Assembly: GCA_900540785.1 (NCBI GenBank) | Contig: UQHF01000039.1 | Span: 1 to 21,558 of the forward strand | Length of the DNA: 21,558 bases | Reading direction: 5' to 3' | Origin: an uncultured Blautia sp. | GTDB taxonomy: Bacteria; Bacillota; Clostridia; Lachnospirales; Lachnospiraceae | Part shown: positions 7,531-14,410 of the stretch, piece after piece | Layout of the letters: every line of letters begins with the position of its first letter | Position numbering within the stretch: position 1 is the stretch's first letter | Notes under the pieces: model-generated | Database searches by the model: none | Told to the model about the DNA's origin: nothing | The model's input: only the letters and a program-made list of their open reading frames with translations | Made by a program: the position numbers and the translations under genes

Positions 7531-8322
7531 ATGAAAAAAACAGTAACCATATGTTTCACAAACAATAAAGGCGGAAGTGGAAAATCCACTACCTGCTCAA
7601 ATGTAGGAGCTGCAATGGCACAGTCTGGGAAAAAAGTTCTTCTTGTAGATGGAGATATGCAGTTGAATCTTTCCCTTTCCTTCTTTTCGGAAGAGGAAGT
7701 GTTGAAAATGGCAGCAGGGGAAAAGAATCTTTATCATGCCATTGGAAAACAGAGGGACTTGTCGGATTACATTGTGCCTACTCCTTATGAAAATCTGGAT
7801 CTGATTCCCTCATCTACACAGATGAGTTCCATTGAATACGAACTCTTTACAAAGTGGCAGAGAGAGTTTATTCTGAAAAAATGTCTTCAGAAAATAAAAG
7901 ATTCCGGTGTGTACGACTATATTTTAATTGACGCTCCTCCTACTCTTGGCGGCTGGGTCATGAATATTCTCTGTGCCTCAGATCAGGTTCTCGTTCCTGT
8001 TGAAGCAAGTCCCTGGGGAATGTTTGGTCTTGCAAATATGTTTGATTTTCTGGGAGAAGTAAAGGAGATTGCACCGGAGCTTAAGGTTCTCGGAATTGTG
8101 ATCACAAAGGCAGACACAAGGAAAAATTATTTTAAACAGACATTGGAGATTCTTCATGAGATGGAGGATATTACACTTCTGGACTCTTACATAAGAGTGG
8201 ACAGCGCGGTAGAGTGGGCGCAGGATAACAGTCAGCCGGTTGTGGAGTTTAAAAAGAGCAGCAGAAGTGCAAAGGAATATACAGCATTGGCAGAGGAGGT
8301 TATGAAGCGTGTCGTTAGGTAA
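7531..8322 (+). CDS. ParA/Soj-family ATPase (orphan, no ParB)
   Basis: 263 residues. The deviant Walker A of ParA/MinD proteins is complete: NNKGGSGKSTT, with signature lysine K13 and K18. Switch I is VDGDMQLN (39-46; most ParA have DxDPQ) and Walker B is YILIDAPP (130-137). These are dimerising ATPases that use the nucleoid or membrane as a matrix to place plasmids, chromosomes or protein cargo. No basic N-terminal HTH and no MinD-like C-terminal amphipathic helix are evident, so it resembles the short chromosomal Soj type. AAGGAG lies at 7511-7516, 14 bases from the ATG, somewhat far. It follows the AlbA_2 gene by 25 bases. The usual ParB is absent; instead a 70-residue gene overlaps its end. 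Confidence 0.9.
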   Translation: MKKTVTICFTNNKGGSGKSTTCSNVGAAMAQSGKKVLLVDGDMQLNLSLSFFSEEEVLKMAAGEKNLYHAIGKQRDLSDYIVPTPYENLDLIPSSTQMSSIEYELFTKWQREFILKKCLQKIKDSGVYDYILIDAPPTLGGWVMNILCASDQVLVPVEASPWGMFGLANMFDFLGEVKEIAPELKVLGIVITKADTRKNYFKQTLEILHEMEDITLLDSYIRVDSAVEWAQDNSQPVVEFKKSSRSAKEYTALAEEVMKRVVR

Positions 8323-8521
8323 GGCAAGTATCAGAAGAGCAGCAGGTGCAGAAAAGGCAGTTTCAGGAAAAGCAGCAGGGAAAAATGTGACAGCAGAGTC
8401 AGTAATCAGCCCTATGAATGCGGAGGAAATTCAGGTGAAATTTCTCTCTGGAGAAAAGAAAGACAAAAAGCCGGGAGAACCCGTCCGCATCACAGAGGAG
8501 ATGCCGGATTATCTGCTGTAG
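8309..8521 (+). CDS. Small basic protein translationally coupled to ParA
   Basis: 70 residues starting with GTG at 8309, which is chosen because GAGGAGG (8293-8299, inside the parA end) is 9 bases upstream. The frame overlaps parA by 14 bases. The N-terminus MSLGKASIRRA is basic and recalls the LGKG-type N-terminal peptide with which Spo0J/ParB stimulates ParA ATPase. The middle is Ala/Lys-rich and likely disordered. The C-terminus is acidic and ends EEMPDYLL. No DNA-binding fold is visible. I infer a ParA activator or cargo adaptor replacing ParB, but no homologue of known function is recognised. A strong terminator follows 22 bases later, closing the three-gene unit. Confidence 0.75.
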   Translation: MSLGKASIRRAAGAEKAVSGKAAGKNVTAESVISPMNAEEIQVKFLSGEKKDKKPGEPVRITEEMPDYLL

Positions 8522-8542
8522 AATAGCGTAAATTATAGTGAA

Positions 8543-8583
8543 CCCCAGGGGGAGCGGATTTTCGATTCTTCCTGGGGATTTTT
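8543..8583 (+). terminator. Rho-independent terminator of the AlbA_2-ParA cassette
   Basis: CCCCAGG extended by G-U pairs on one side and CCTGGGG on the other form a stem of up to 12 pairs (8543-8577), followed by ATTTTT. Confidence 0.88.
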
Positions 8584-8622
8584 ATGGATTTTTTTTCCAG
8601 AATATGCTACGCTTTAAAAAAA

Positions 8623-8630
8623 TTACGTAA
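8623..8630 (+). promoter_or_regulatory. TTACGTAA operator in front of the LacI-type regulator gene
   Basis: A perfect 8-base palindrome with a central CG, as usual for LacI-family sites, embedded in A-runs and ending 14 bases before the ATG, just before the ribosome site. The surrounding sequence AAAAAATTACGTAAAAAA recurs at 10644-10651. Autoregulation by the encoded protein is inferred. Confidence 0.7.
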
Positions 8631-8644
8631 AAAAGGTGAAGAAT

Positions 8645-10639
8645 ATGAAAAAAATTACTATAAAAGAAGTAGCAGAACTGGCTGGAGTTTCTACAGCAAC
8701 AGTTTCTCACGTAATAAACAGAACGAGATACGTAAGTCCTGAGCTGATTGACAAGGTAGAAAAAATTTTAAGAGAGACAGGGTATATTGATAAGGTGGCA
8801 GATAAAAAGAAGAAACTGAAAGTAGGACGTAAGTCAGTGGTTGTGTGTGTTGTGCCAAATATAGAAAGCACTGTTTACAGGGATATGGTATCCTTTTTGA
8901 GAAAGAGGACAAGTAGAGAAGGGTATCAGTTTTATTGTGGGATTTCCAGTGAAAATTTAAAGGAAGAACAGCAGCTTCTGGAAAATATTATCAGTGATAA
9001 ACGTTTTGCGGGACTTTTTCTTGTGCCTGTCAGCGAAAAGGCTGAAAATTATAAGAGGCTTATGGAATCTGGACTTCCTTATGTGTGCATGGAGAGAAAA
9101 ATCCGGGGAGAAAGGATAGATTCCGTGGAGTTTCCGGAGAGAGATGCAATGGAAAAAGGCGTCAGTTATATCATCGAATGCGGACATAAAAATATCCTGT
9201 ATCTTCGGGAATTATCAGAGAGATTTACAAGAGAGGAAAGGACAAGAGGATATTTAAATGCATTTGTAAGAAATAATCTGAATGTGAATGATGCAAATAT
9301 GGCAGACATTGATCTGAGGTGGGAAGAAGAAAAAATTCAGGACGTAATTGCGAAGGAAATCAGCAGAGTAATGCCTACTGCAGTTATAGCAAGTGGAAAC
9401 TGGCTGACAGTACAGCTTCTGAAGACAATTCGCAATATGGGGATTCGCTGTCCAGATGAAATTTCAGTTCTCGGTTTTGGTGATGAGGCGTGGACAGAAT
9501 TGATAGATCCGCCGCTTACGGCTTTGAAAAGAGATGTACAGGGCTTATCCGGGCTGGCGGCAGAAATTCTTTTTGAAAAAATAGAATTCGGATATGCAAG
9601 AACAGAGCGGAGATATGCAGAAGTAAAATTAAATGTTCAGAAGTCGACAAAGATGCTGGACAATGGACCGGGAGGGGAAATGGCAGTTTCTCCGGAGAAT
9701 ATTGTTCTGAGCAAAGAAGAGAAAAAAATGCTGAGAAGAGGGAAATTCCGAGTGGCTATCTCTTTTCATTATACGGGAACTGCCTGGGCAGAACTGCATG
9801 AACAGGGAATACGTGATGAGTTGGAACAGTATGGGATTGAGGTGAGTTCAGTGATGGATGCACATTTTGATCCGGCACTTCAAAACGTACAGTTGGAGAG
9901 TTTGATGATCCAAAAACCGGACGGAGTGATTGCGATTCCCACAGATGATAAGAAGACTTCAGAAATGTTCATGAAGCTTTCCGGTGTATCGAAGCTTGTT
10001 TTTATCAGCAATCTTCCGGAAGATGTGACAAAAAACCATTATGTATCCTGTGTTTCTGTAAATGAATGGGAGAACGGGACAAATGCAGGACGAATGTTGG
10101 GAGAATATTTTCGTGGCAAAAAGCCTGGTAAGAAAATACAGGCAGGTTTCCTGAACCACGGCGCTATTTTTTATGGTACAAGGGAAAGAGATATGGCAGC
10201 AGAGAAAATTCTCAGTGAAGATTATCCGGAAGTCGAAATTGTGACAGTGCGTAATTTTGTGCAGATTGATAACGCTTATCGTATCTGTAAGGAAATGGTA
10301 GAGGCGTATCCGGAGTTGGAGGCTCTTTATGTAAGCTGGGACAGACCGGCGCTGCTTGCTATAAAGGCATTAAAAGAAATGCACAGAGAAGATATATGTG
10401 TCTTTACAACAGATCTGGACAGAGAAATTGCTAAATGCATGGAGGAAGGAATCGTAAAGGGAATGAGCACGCAAAGACCATATGAACAGGGGAAGGCAGC
10501 CGCGCTTGCTCTTGCAAAATCTTTTGTGAGTGATACGGTTCCAAAATATGTCGGTGTTCAGCCCTGTGCAGTAGAACCAGAGCAGTTGAGAAGAGCATGG
10601 AAAGAGATTTTTCACGAACCAATGTCCGTAAAAAAATAA
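8645..10639 (+). CDS. LacI-family regulator fused to a second sugar-binding (PBP) domain
   Basis: 664 residues from the ATG at 8645, preferred over a GTG at 8636 because AAAGGTGA then serves as ribosome site. Residues 1-50 are a LacI HTH (ITIKEVAELAGVSTATVSHV). The usual YxPNxxAR hinge is replaced by a lysine-rich GYIDKVADKKKK segment. Residues ~61-335 are a LacI/GalR-type sensor (ISVLGFGDEAWTELIDPPLT near its end). After a ~30-residue linker, residues ~366-655 form a second type-1 periplasmic-binding domain of the ribose-binding kind (RVAISFHYTGTAW, DGVIAIPTDD, ALYVSWDRPALLAIKAL). Normal LacI proteins are ~340 residues, so this is a true fusion, not a duplication of the whole regulator. It precedes a transporter-hydrolase operon whose promoter carries repeated candidate operators. 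Confidence 0.9.
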   Translation: MKKITIKEVAELAGVSTATVSHVINRTRYVSPELIDKVEKILRETGYIDKVADKKKKLKVGRKSVVVCVVPNIESTVYRDMVSFLRKRTSREGYQFYCGISSENLKEEQQLLENIISDKRFAGLFLVPVSEKAENYKRLMESGLPYVCMERKIRGERIDSVEFPERDAMEKGVSYIIECGHKNILYLRELSERFTREERTRGYLNAFVRNNLNVNDANMADIDLRWEEEKIQDVIAKEISRVMPTAVIASGNWLTVQLLKTIRNMGIRCPDEISVLGFGDEAWTELIDPPLTALKRDVQGLSGLAAEILFEKIEFGYARTERRYAEVKLNVQKSTKMLDNGPGGEMAVSPENIVLSKEEKKMLRRGKFRVAISFHYTGTAWAELHEQGIRDELEQYGIEVSSVMDAHFDPALQNVQLESLMIQKPDGVIAIPTDDKKTSEMFMKLSGVSKLVFISNLPEDVTKNHYVSCVSVNEWENGTNAGRMLGEYFRGKKPGKKIQAGFLNHGAIFYGTRERDMAAEKILSEDYPEVEIVTVRNFVQIDNAYRICKEMVEAYPELEALYVSWDRPALLAIKALKEMHREDICVFTTDLDREIAKCMEEGIVKGMSTQRPYEQGKAAALALAKSFVSDTVPKYVGVQPCAVEPEQLRRAWKEIFHEPMSVKK

Positions 10640-10643
10640 AAAA

Positions 10644-10651
10644 TTACGTAA
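10644..10651 (+). promoter_or_regulatory. TTACGTAA operator, copy upstream of the transporter promoter
   Basis: Perfect TTACGTAA palindrome five bases after the regulator stop codon, flanked by A-runs exactly as in the copy before the regulator gene. It lies about 95 bases upstream of the -35 and could support looping between sites. Confidence 0.6.
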
Positions 10652-10715
10652 AAAATGAGATAAACAGGAAATATCGCTGAATTAATCGGAAGGAAATTAG
10701 ACAAAACGCTGAAAA

Positions 10716-10723
10716 ATACGTAA
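10716..10723 (+). promoter_or_regulatory. ATACGTAA operator variant just upstream of the -35
   Basis: Seven of eight bases match TTACGTAA, with the TACGTA core intact. It ends 15 bases before the -35 of the transporter promoter. Confidence 0.5.
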
Positions 10724-10738
10724 GAAAAGTAAAATATA

Positions 10739-10767
10739 TTGACAAATAGTGCGGGAAATAATAAAAT
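10739..10767 (+). promoter_or_regulatory. Promoter of the ABC transporter-GH32 operon
   Basis: TTGACA (10739-10744), 17-base spacer, TAAAAT (10762-10767): a near-consensus sigma-A promoter. The predicted start is near 10774, leaving a ~100-base leader. Candidate operators lie before it, directly after its -10 and in the leader. Confidence 0.85.
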
Positions 10768-10775
10768 TTGCGTAA
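10768..10775 (+). promoter_or_regulatory. TTGCGTAA operator abutting the -10 element
   Basis: One mismatch to TTACGTAA. It sits directly on the predicted transcription start, the classic place for repression. Confidence 0.6.
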
Positions 10776-10805
10776 AGAAACAAGGGAAACAAACGCAAAC
10801 AGAAA

Positions 10806-10813
10806 TTACGTAA
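10806..10813 (+). promoter_or_regulatory. TTACGTAA operator in the leader
   Basis: A perfect copy about 30 bases downstream of the predicted start and ~60 bases before the first gene. Its spacing to the -10-proximal site is 38 bases centre to centre, between three and four helical turns. Confidence 0.65.
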
Positions 10814-10873
10814 CTTCTATTGCCAAACAACTGTAAAAATTAAAATTATTACCTGAAAATGGAGGGCAACATT

Positions 10874-11839
10874 ATGAAGAAAAAAGCAACCGCACTGATT
10901 CTTACAGCAACGATGGTATCGGCAGCGATGACTCCGGTTATAGTTTCTGCAAAAGATACGGATACGAAAGAGCTTTCGTTTGCATTTTGTACAAATACAT
11001 TAAATAATACGTTTCAGAGCTCTATGGACGAAAAATTCAGTGAACTTTGCGAAGAAGCGGGGATTTCCTATACCTGCCTTGATCCGGATTATGATCTGAA
11101 CACACAGTTAAGCCAGTTGTCTGATGTAGCAAACAGCGGATACGATGCAGTTTTTATAATACCAGTTGATTCAGCGGGAATTACATCTGGCCTTGCGGAA
11201 ATCAGTGAAGCAGGGATTCCGATCTTTAATGTAGATACAGCGGTAATAGAGGAGGATATTGATGCTTTTGTTACGCAGTTTGTAGGGACAAATGCGTTTA
11301 TGGCAGGAGAGCTCGTAGGAGAGCAGATGGTAAAGGATTATCCGGACGGAGCAGATATTGCAGTGCTTGATTTTCCTTCTAATGAAAGCTGCGTTGACAG
11401 AGTAAATGGTTTCCTGGAAGGTCTGGGAGAGAATAAAGACAAATTTAATATTGTAGCACAGCAGGATGGAGAGGCTGCGCTTGATGCATCGCTTTCCCTT
11501 GCAGAAGATATTATTACGGCAAATCCGGATATAGCAGCCTTCTTCTGTATTAATGACCCTTCCGCCCTTGGTGCTGCAGCAGCTATTAAGGCGGCGAATA
11601 AGACAGGGGAAATTGGAGTTTACAGTATTGACGCTTCTCCGGATGGAAAGCAGGCTCTTTTAGATGGAGAATTTACAGCAGTGGCAGCTCAGGTTCCGCT
11701 TCAGATTGCCGAGTATTCTTATGAAGCCGCTATGAAATACATAGAAGGAGAAACGGATCTTGGAGAGAAAAAAGTGTATCTGGATTCTCACCTTGTATTA
11801 GAAGATGAGGCAAAAGAAACTCTGGAAAGCTGGCAGTAA
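10874..11839 (+). CDS. Sugar ABC transporter substrate-binding protein (RbsB-like)
   Basis: 321 residues from the ATG at 10874, chosen over the in-frame ATG at 10859 because GGAGGG then becomes its ribosome site. The signal peptide is MKKK plus a hydrophobic stretch, with probable cleavage after VSA (residue 26). The mature part is a type-1 binding protein of the ribose/galactose class: FAFCTNTLNNTF, then DAVFIIPVDSAGI and AAFFCINDPSALGAAAAIKAA. It should capture a sugar outside the cell and hand it to the permease. There is no lipobox cysteine in the signal region, which is odd for a Gram-positive binding protein that must stay at the surface. It is the first gene of an operon with the ATPase, permease and GH32. 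Ligand is unknown; a fructoside is inferred from GH32. Confidence 0.9.
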   Translation: MKKKATALILTATMVSAAMTPVIVSAKDTDTKELSFAFCTNTLNNTFQSSMDEKFSELCEEAGISYTCLDPDYDLNTQLSQLSDVANSGYDAVFIIPVDSAGITSGLAEISEAGIPIFNVDTAVIEEDIDAFVTQFVGTNAFMAGELVGEQMVKDYPDGADIAVLDFPSNESCVDRVNGFLEGLGENKDKFNIVAQQDGEAALDASLSLAEDIITANPDIAAFFCINDPSALGAAAAIKAANKTGEIGVYSIDASPDGKQALLDGEFTAVAAQVPLQIAEYSYEAAMKYIEGETDLGEKKVYLDSHLVLEDEAKETLESWQ

Positions 11840-11855
11840 AAAGAAATGAAAAGGT

Positions 11856-11887
11856 GTGGCGGTGATTTTTTTGCCGCTGCTCTTTTC
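11856..11887 (+). other. Intercistronic hairpin between binding-protein and ATPase genes
   Basis: GTGGCGG (11856-11862) can pair with CCGCTGC (11874-11880), two of the seven pairs being G-U, and a T-rich TCTTTTC stretch follows. This may be a leaky terminator or a 3' stabiliser giving more binding protein than transporter, which is common in such operons. Weak structure, so tentative. Confidence 0.4.
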
Positions 11888-11903
11888 TTTAGGAGGGAAA
11901 TTT

Positions 11904-13400
11904 ATGGGACAGACAGTTCTGGAAATGAGAGGAATCAAAAAAAGTTTTTCCGGAATATATGCGCTCAGTGGAATTGATTTTTCTCTGGAGCTTGGAGAAG
12001 TTCATGCTCTTCTTGGGGAAAACGGAGCCGGGAAATCTACATTGATCAAAGTACTGGGGGGAATTCATCAGCCTGACTGCGGTACGATTAAAATAAACGG
12101 AGAAGAAGTTAAGATACATAATGTGCCGGAGGCAAGGGAAAAGGGGATTGGAATTATTCATCAGGAAATCGTTTTGGTTCCGTATCTTACAGTCGCTCAG
12201 AATCTTTTTCTCGGAAGAGAAATTACAAAGGGCGGAAAAATAGATATGGGGGAAACCGTCAAAAAAGCTCAGGAAATGATAAATGCTCTCGGCGTGAAGT
12301 TAATGGCTGAGGAATTTGTGGAAAACCTGACCATTGCACAGCAGCAGATGGTGGAAATTGTAAAGGCAGTATCTTTTAACGGAAAAATTATCGTAATGGA
12401 CGAACCTACATCTTCTCTTTCAAACGAAGAAGTGGAACAGCTTTTTCAAATTATTGAAAACTTAAAGAAAAAGAAGGTAAGTATTATTTATATTTCCCAT
12501 CGTATGGAAGAACTCTTCCGAATTTCGGACAGGGTGACGGTGATTCGTGACGGCGCTTATGTAGGGACGAAAAAAACATCGGAGACAAATCCCAATGAAC
12601 TGGTAGCCATGATGGTAGGGCGTGATCTTCAGAATTTTTATGTGAGAGATTACAATGACCTTACAAATGCAGAGACAGCTCTCGAAGTAAAAAATCTTAC
12701 AGATGAGGGCGTATTTGAAAATATTTCCTTTAAAGTTCGAAAGGGAGAGATTCTTGGATTTGCAGGACTTGTGGGAGCCGGAAGAAGCGAAACAATGGAA
12801 AGTATATTTGGTGCCCGGGAGTATCAGTCAGGGGAAGTATATTTAAACGGAGAAAAGAAAAACTTTAAAAATCCTATGGAAGCATTAAAAGCAGGGATTG
12901 CTCTTGTTCCGGAGGACAGAAAGAAACAGGGACTTGTTCTTGGAAATAGTGTAGCATTTAATCTTACACTGGCTTCGCTCCATTTTTATATGAAAGGTCT
13001 TTCTATCAGCGAGAAAAAACGAAAGAAAGTGATTAATGAGTTCTTTACGAAATTGAAAATTAAAGCAGCATCTCCTGATATTGAAGCAGGAAGTCTTTCT
13101 GGAGGGAATCAGCAAAAAGTGGTTCTTGGCAAATGGCTGGCAACAAGACCGGAGGTTTTGATTTTAGATGAGCCTACAAGAGGAGTAGATGTAAATGCAA
13201 AATACGAAATCTACCGCACGATTAATGCACTTGCAAAAGAGGGAATTGCGATTATTATGGTTTCCAGCGAACTTCCGGAAATTATAAATATGTGTGATAA
13301 TGTGTGCGTTATGAGAAGTGGCAGATTAGTAGGAAAACTTGGAAGAGAAGAACTGGGGCAGGAAGAAATTATGAAATATGCAGCAGGAGGAGTGGAATAA
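11904..13400 (+). CDS. Sugar ABC transporter double ATPase (RbsA/MglA-like)
   Basis: 498 residues from the ATG at 11904, which follows AGGAGGG; an in-frame upstream ATG at 11856 would add 16 hydrophobic residues without a good ribosome site. Two fused ATPase domains power import. Domain 1 has Walker A GENGAGKST (38-46), a degenerate signature LTIAQQQMVEI (142-152) and Walker B IIVMDEP. Domain 2 has a degenerate Walker A GLVGAGRSE (288-296), an intact signature LSGGNQQ (398-404) and Walker B LILDEP (419-424). This split of intact and degenerate motifs is normal for the ribose/CUT2 class. The gene ends one base before the permease ATG. Confidence 0.95.
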   Translation: MGQTVLEMRGIKKSFSGIYALSGIDFSLELGEVHALLGENGAGKSTLIKVLGGIHQPDCGTIKINGEEVKIHNVPEAREKGIGIIHQEIVLVPYLTVAQNLFLGREITKGGKIDMGETVKKAQEMINALGVKLMAEEFVENLTIAQQQMVEIVKAVSFNGKIIVMDEPTSSLSNEEVEQLFQIIENLKKKKVSIIYISHRMEELFRISDRVTVIRDGAYVGTKKTSETNPNELVAMMVGRDLQNFYVRDYNDLTNAETALEVKNLTDEGVFENISFKVRKGEILGFAGLVGAGRSETMESIFGAREYQSGEVYLNGEKKNFKNPMEALKAGIALVPEDRKKQGLVLGNSVAFNLTLASLHFYMKGLSISEKKRKKVINEFFTKLKIKAASPDIEAGSLSGGNQQKVVLGKWLATRPEVLILDEPTRGVDVNAKYEIYRTINALAKEGIAIIMVSSELPEIINMCDNVCVMRSGRLVGKLGREELGQEEIMKYAAGGVE

Positions 13401-13401
13401 T

Positions 13402-14400
13402 ATGAGTGAAAGTAGAAAGACATCTGTGAAAAATAATCCTTTTCTTGGGGTTTTTATTAATAATAAAGGAATTCTTTGTGTGCTTGTTCTTTTATGTGTA
13501 ATTGTTACATTTGCAACGGATAAATTCCTGACAACAAATAATATCGTATCTGTATTACGGCAGATTTCTATCAACACTTATATTGCCCTTGGCATGACTT
13601 TTATTATCATTCTGGGGCATATAGATTTATCGGTAGGCGCAATCGTGGCAATGAGCGGAACTTTGACAGTGGGATTTATCGTAAATCAGGAAATGCCTAT
13701 GGGCATTGCCATTTTTCTGGGCATTCTTTTTGGTGTGACTGCCGGCTTTATAAGCGGTTCTGTTGTCGCGCACTTTCGAGTTCCGGCATTCATTATTACA
13801 ATGGCAATGATGAATATCTGCAGGGGAATTCCGTATGTATATTCAGGAGGACAGTCTACGAGAATCAATAATAAGTTCTTTGCGGAAATCGGAACAGGTT
13901 ATCTGTTTAATACGATACCATTGCCTGTAGTGTATATGGTGGTTCTTATTGTGATTTTTAGTTTTATGTTAAGCAAAACAAAATTTGGTACTTATATTTA
14001 TGCTATCGGAGGAAACCGTGAGGCGGCAAGGCTTTCCGGTGTTCCTATTAAAAAAGTGGAAATTGCAGTATTTACCCTTTCCGGATTTTTGTCTGCATTT
14101 GCAGGTCTTGTACTTTGTTCCAGAATGTATTCCGGGCAGCCGTCTGTGGGAGATGGCTATGAACTGGACGCCATTGCGGCTTGTGTTCTCGGAGGAACTT
14201 CCATGTCAGGAGGAAAAGGACGTATCAGCGGTACCGTGATTGGAGCAATGGTAATTGGAATTATTTCCAATGGGTTGAATCTGATAGGAGTCAGCTCTTA
14301 CTGGCAGTTAATTGTAAAAGGTCTTATTATCGCATGTGCGGTTTTGCTTGATGCACAGAAGGATAAGATTTCTTTCAGAAAAAAACAGCAGATAAAGTGA
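13402..14400 (+). CDS. Sugar ABC transporter permease (RbsC-like)
   Basis: 332 residues from the ATG at 13402, served by AGGAGG at 13385-13390 inside the ATPase gene; a longer frame from 13378 would overlap it needlessly. The protein is strongly hydrophobic with about 8-10 membrane segments and carries the RbsC/CUT2 hallmarks: MTFIIILGHIDLSVGA near residue 64, VPAFIITMAMMNICRG, and AIGGNREAARLSGV followed by the cytoplasmic loop and LGGTSMSGGKGRISGT. It forms the channel, probably as a homodimer, with the double ATPase. One base separates it from the upstream gene and ten from GH32. Confidence 0.95.
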   Translation: MSESRKTSVKNNPFLGVFINNKGILCVLVLLCVIVTFATDKFLTTNNIVSVLRQISINTYIALGMTFIIILGHIDLSVGAIVAMSGTLTVGFIVNQEMPMGIAIFLGILFGVTAGFISGSVVAHFRVPAFIITMAMMNICRGIPYVYSGGQSTRINNKFFAEIGTGYLFNTIPLPVVYMVVLIVIFSFMLSKTKFGTYIYAIGGNREAARLSGVPIKKVEIAVFTLSGFLSAFAGLVLCSRMYSGQPSVGDGYELDAIAACVLGGTSMSGGKGRISGTVIGAMVIGIISNGLNLIGVSSYWQLIVKGLIIACAVLLDAQKDKISFRKKQQIK

Positions 14401-14410
14401 GGATAAGAAT

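Noticed and set aside
8524..8531. TAGCGTAA as a further operator for the LacI-type regulator
   Set aside because: Only six of eight bases match and it lies before the terminator of the preceding operon, so it is more likely chance.
11856..11903. N-terminal extension of the ATPase (16 mostly hydrophobic residues from an upstream in-frame start)
   Set aside because: A strong AGGAGGG serves the ATG at 11904, and the extension is just the translated intercistronic hairpin.
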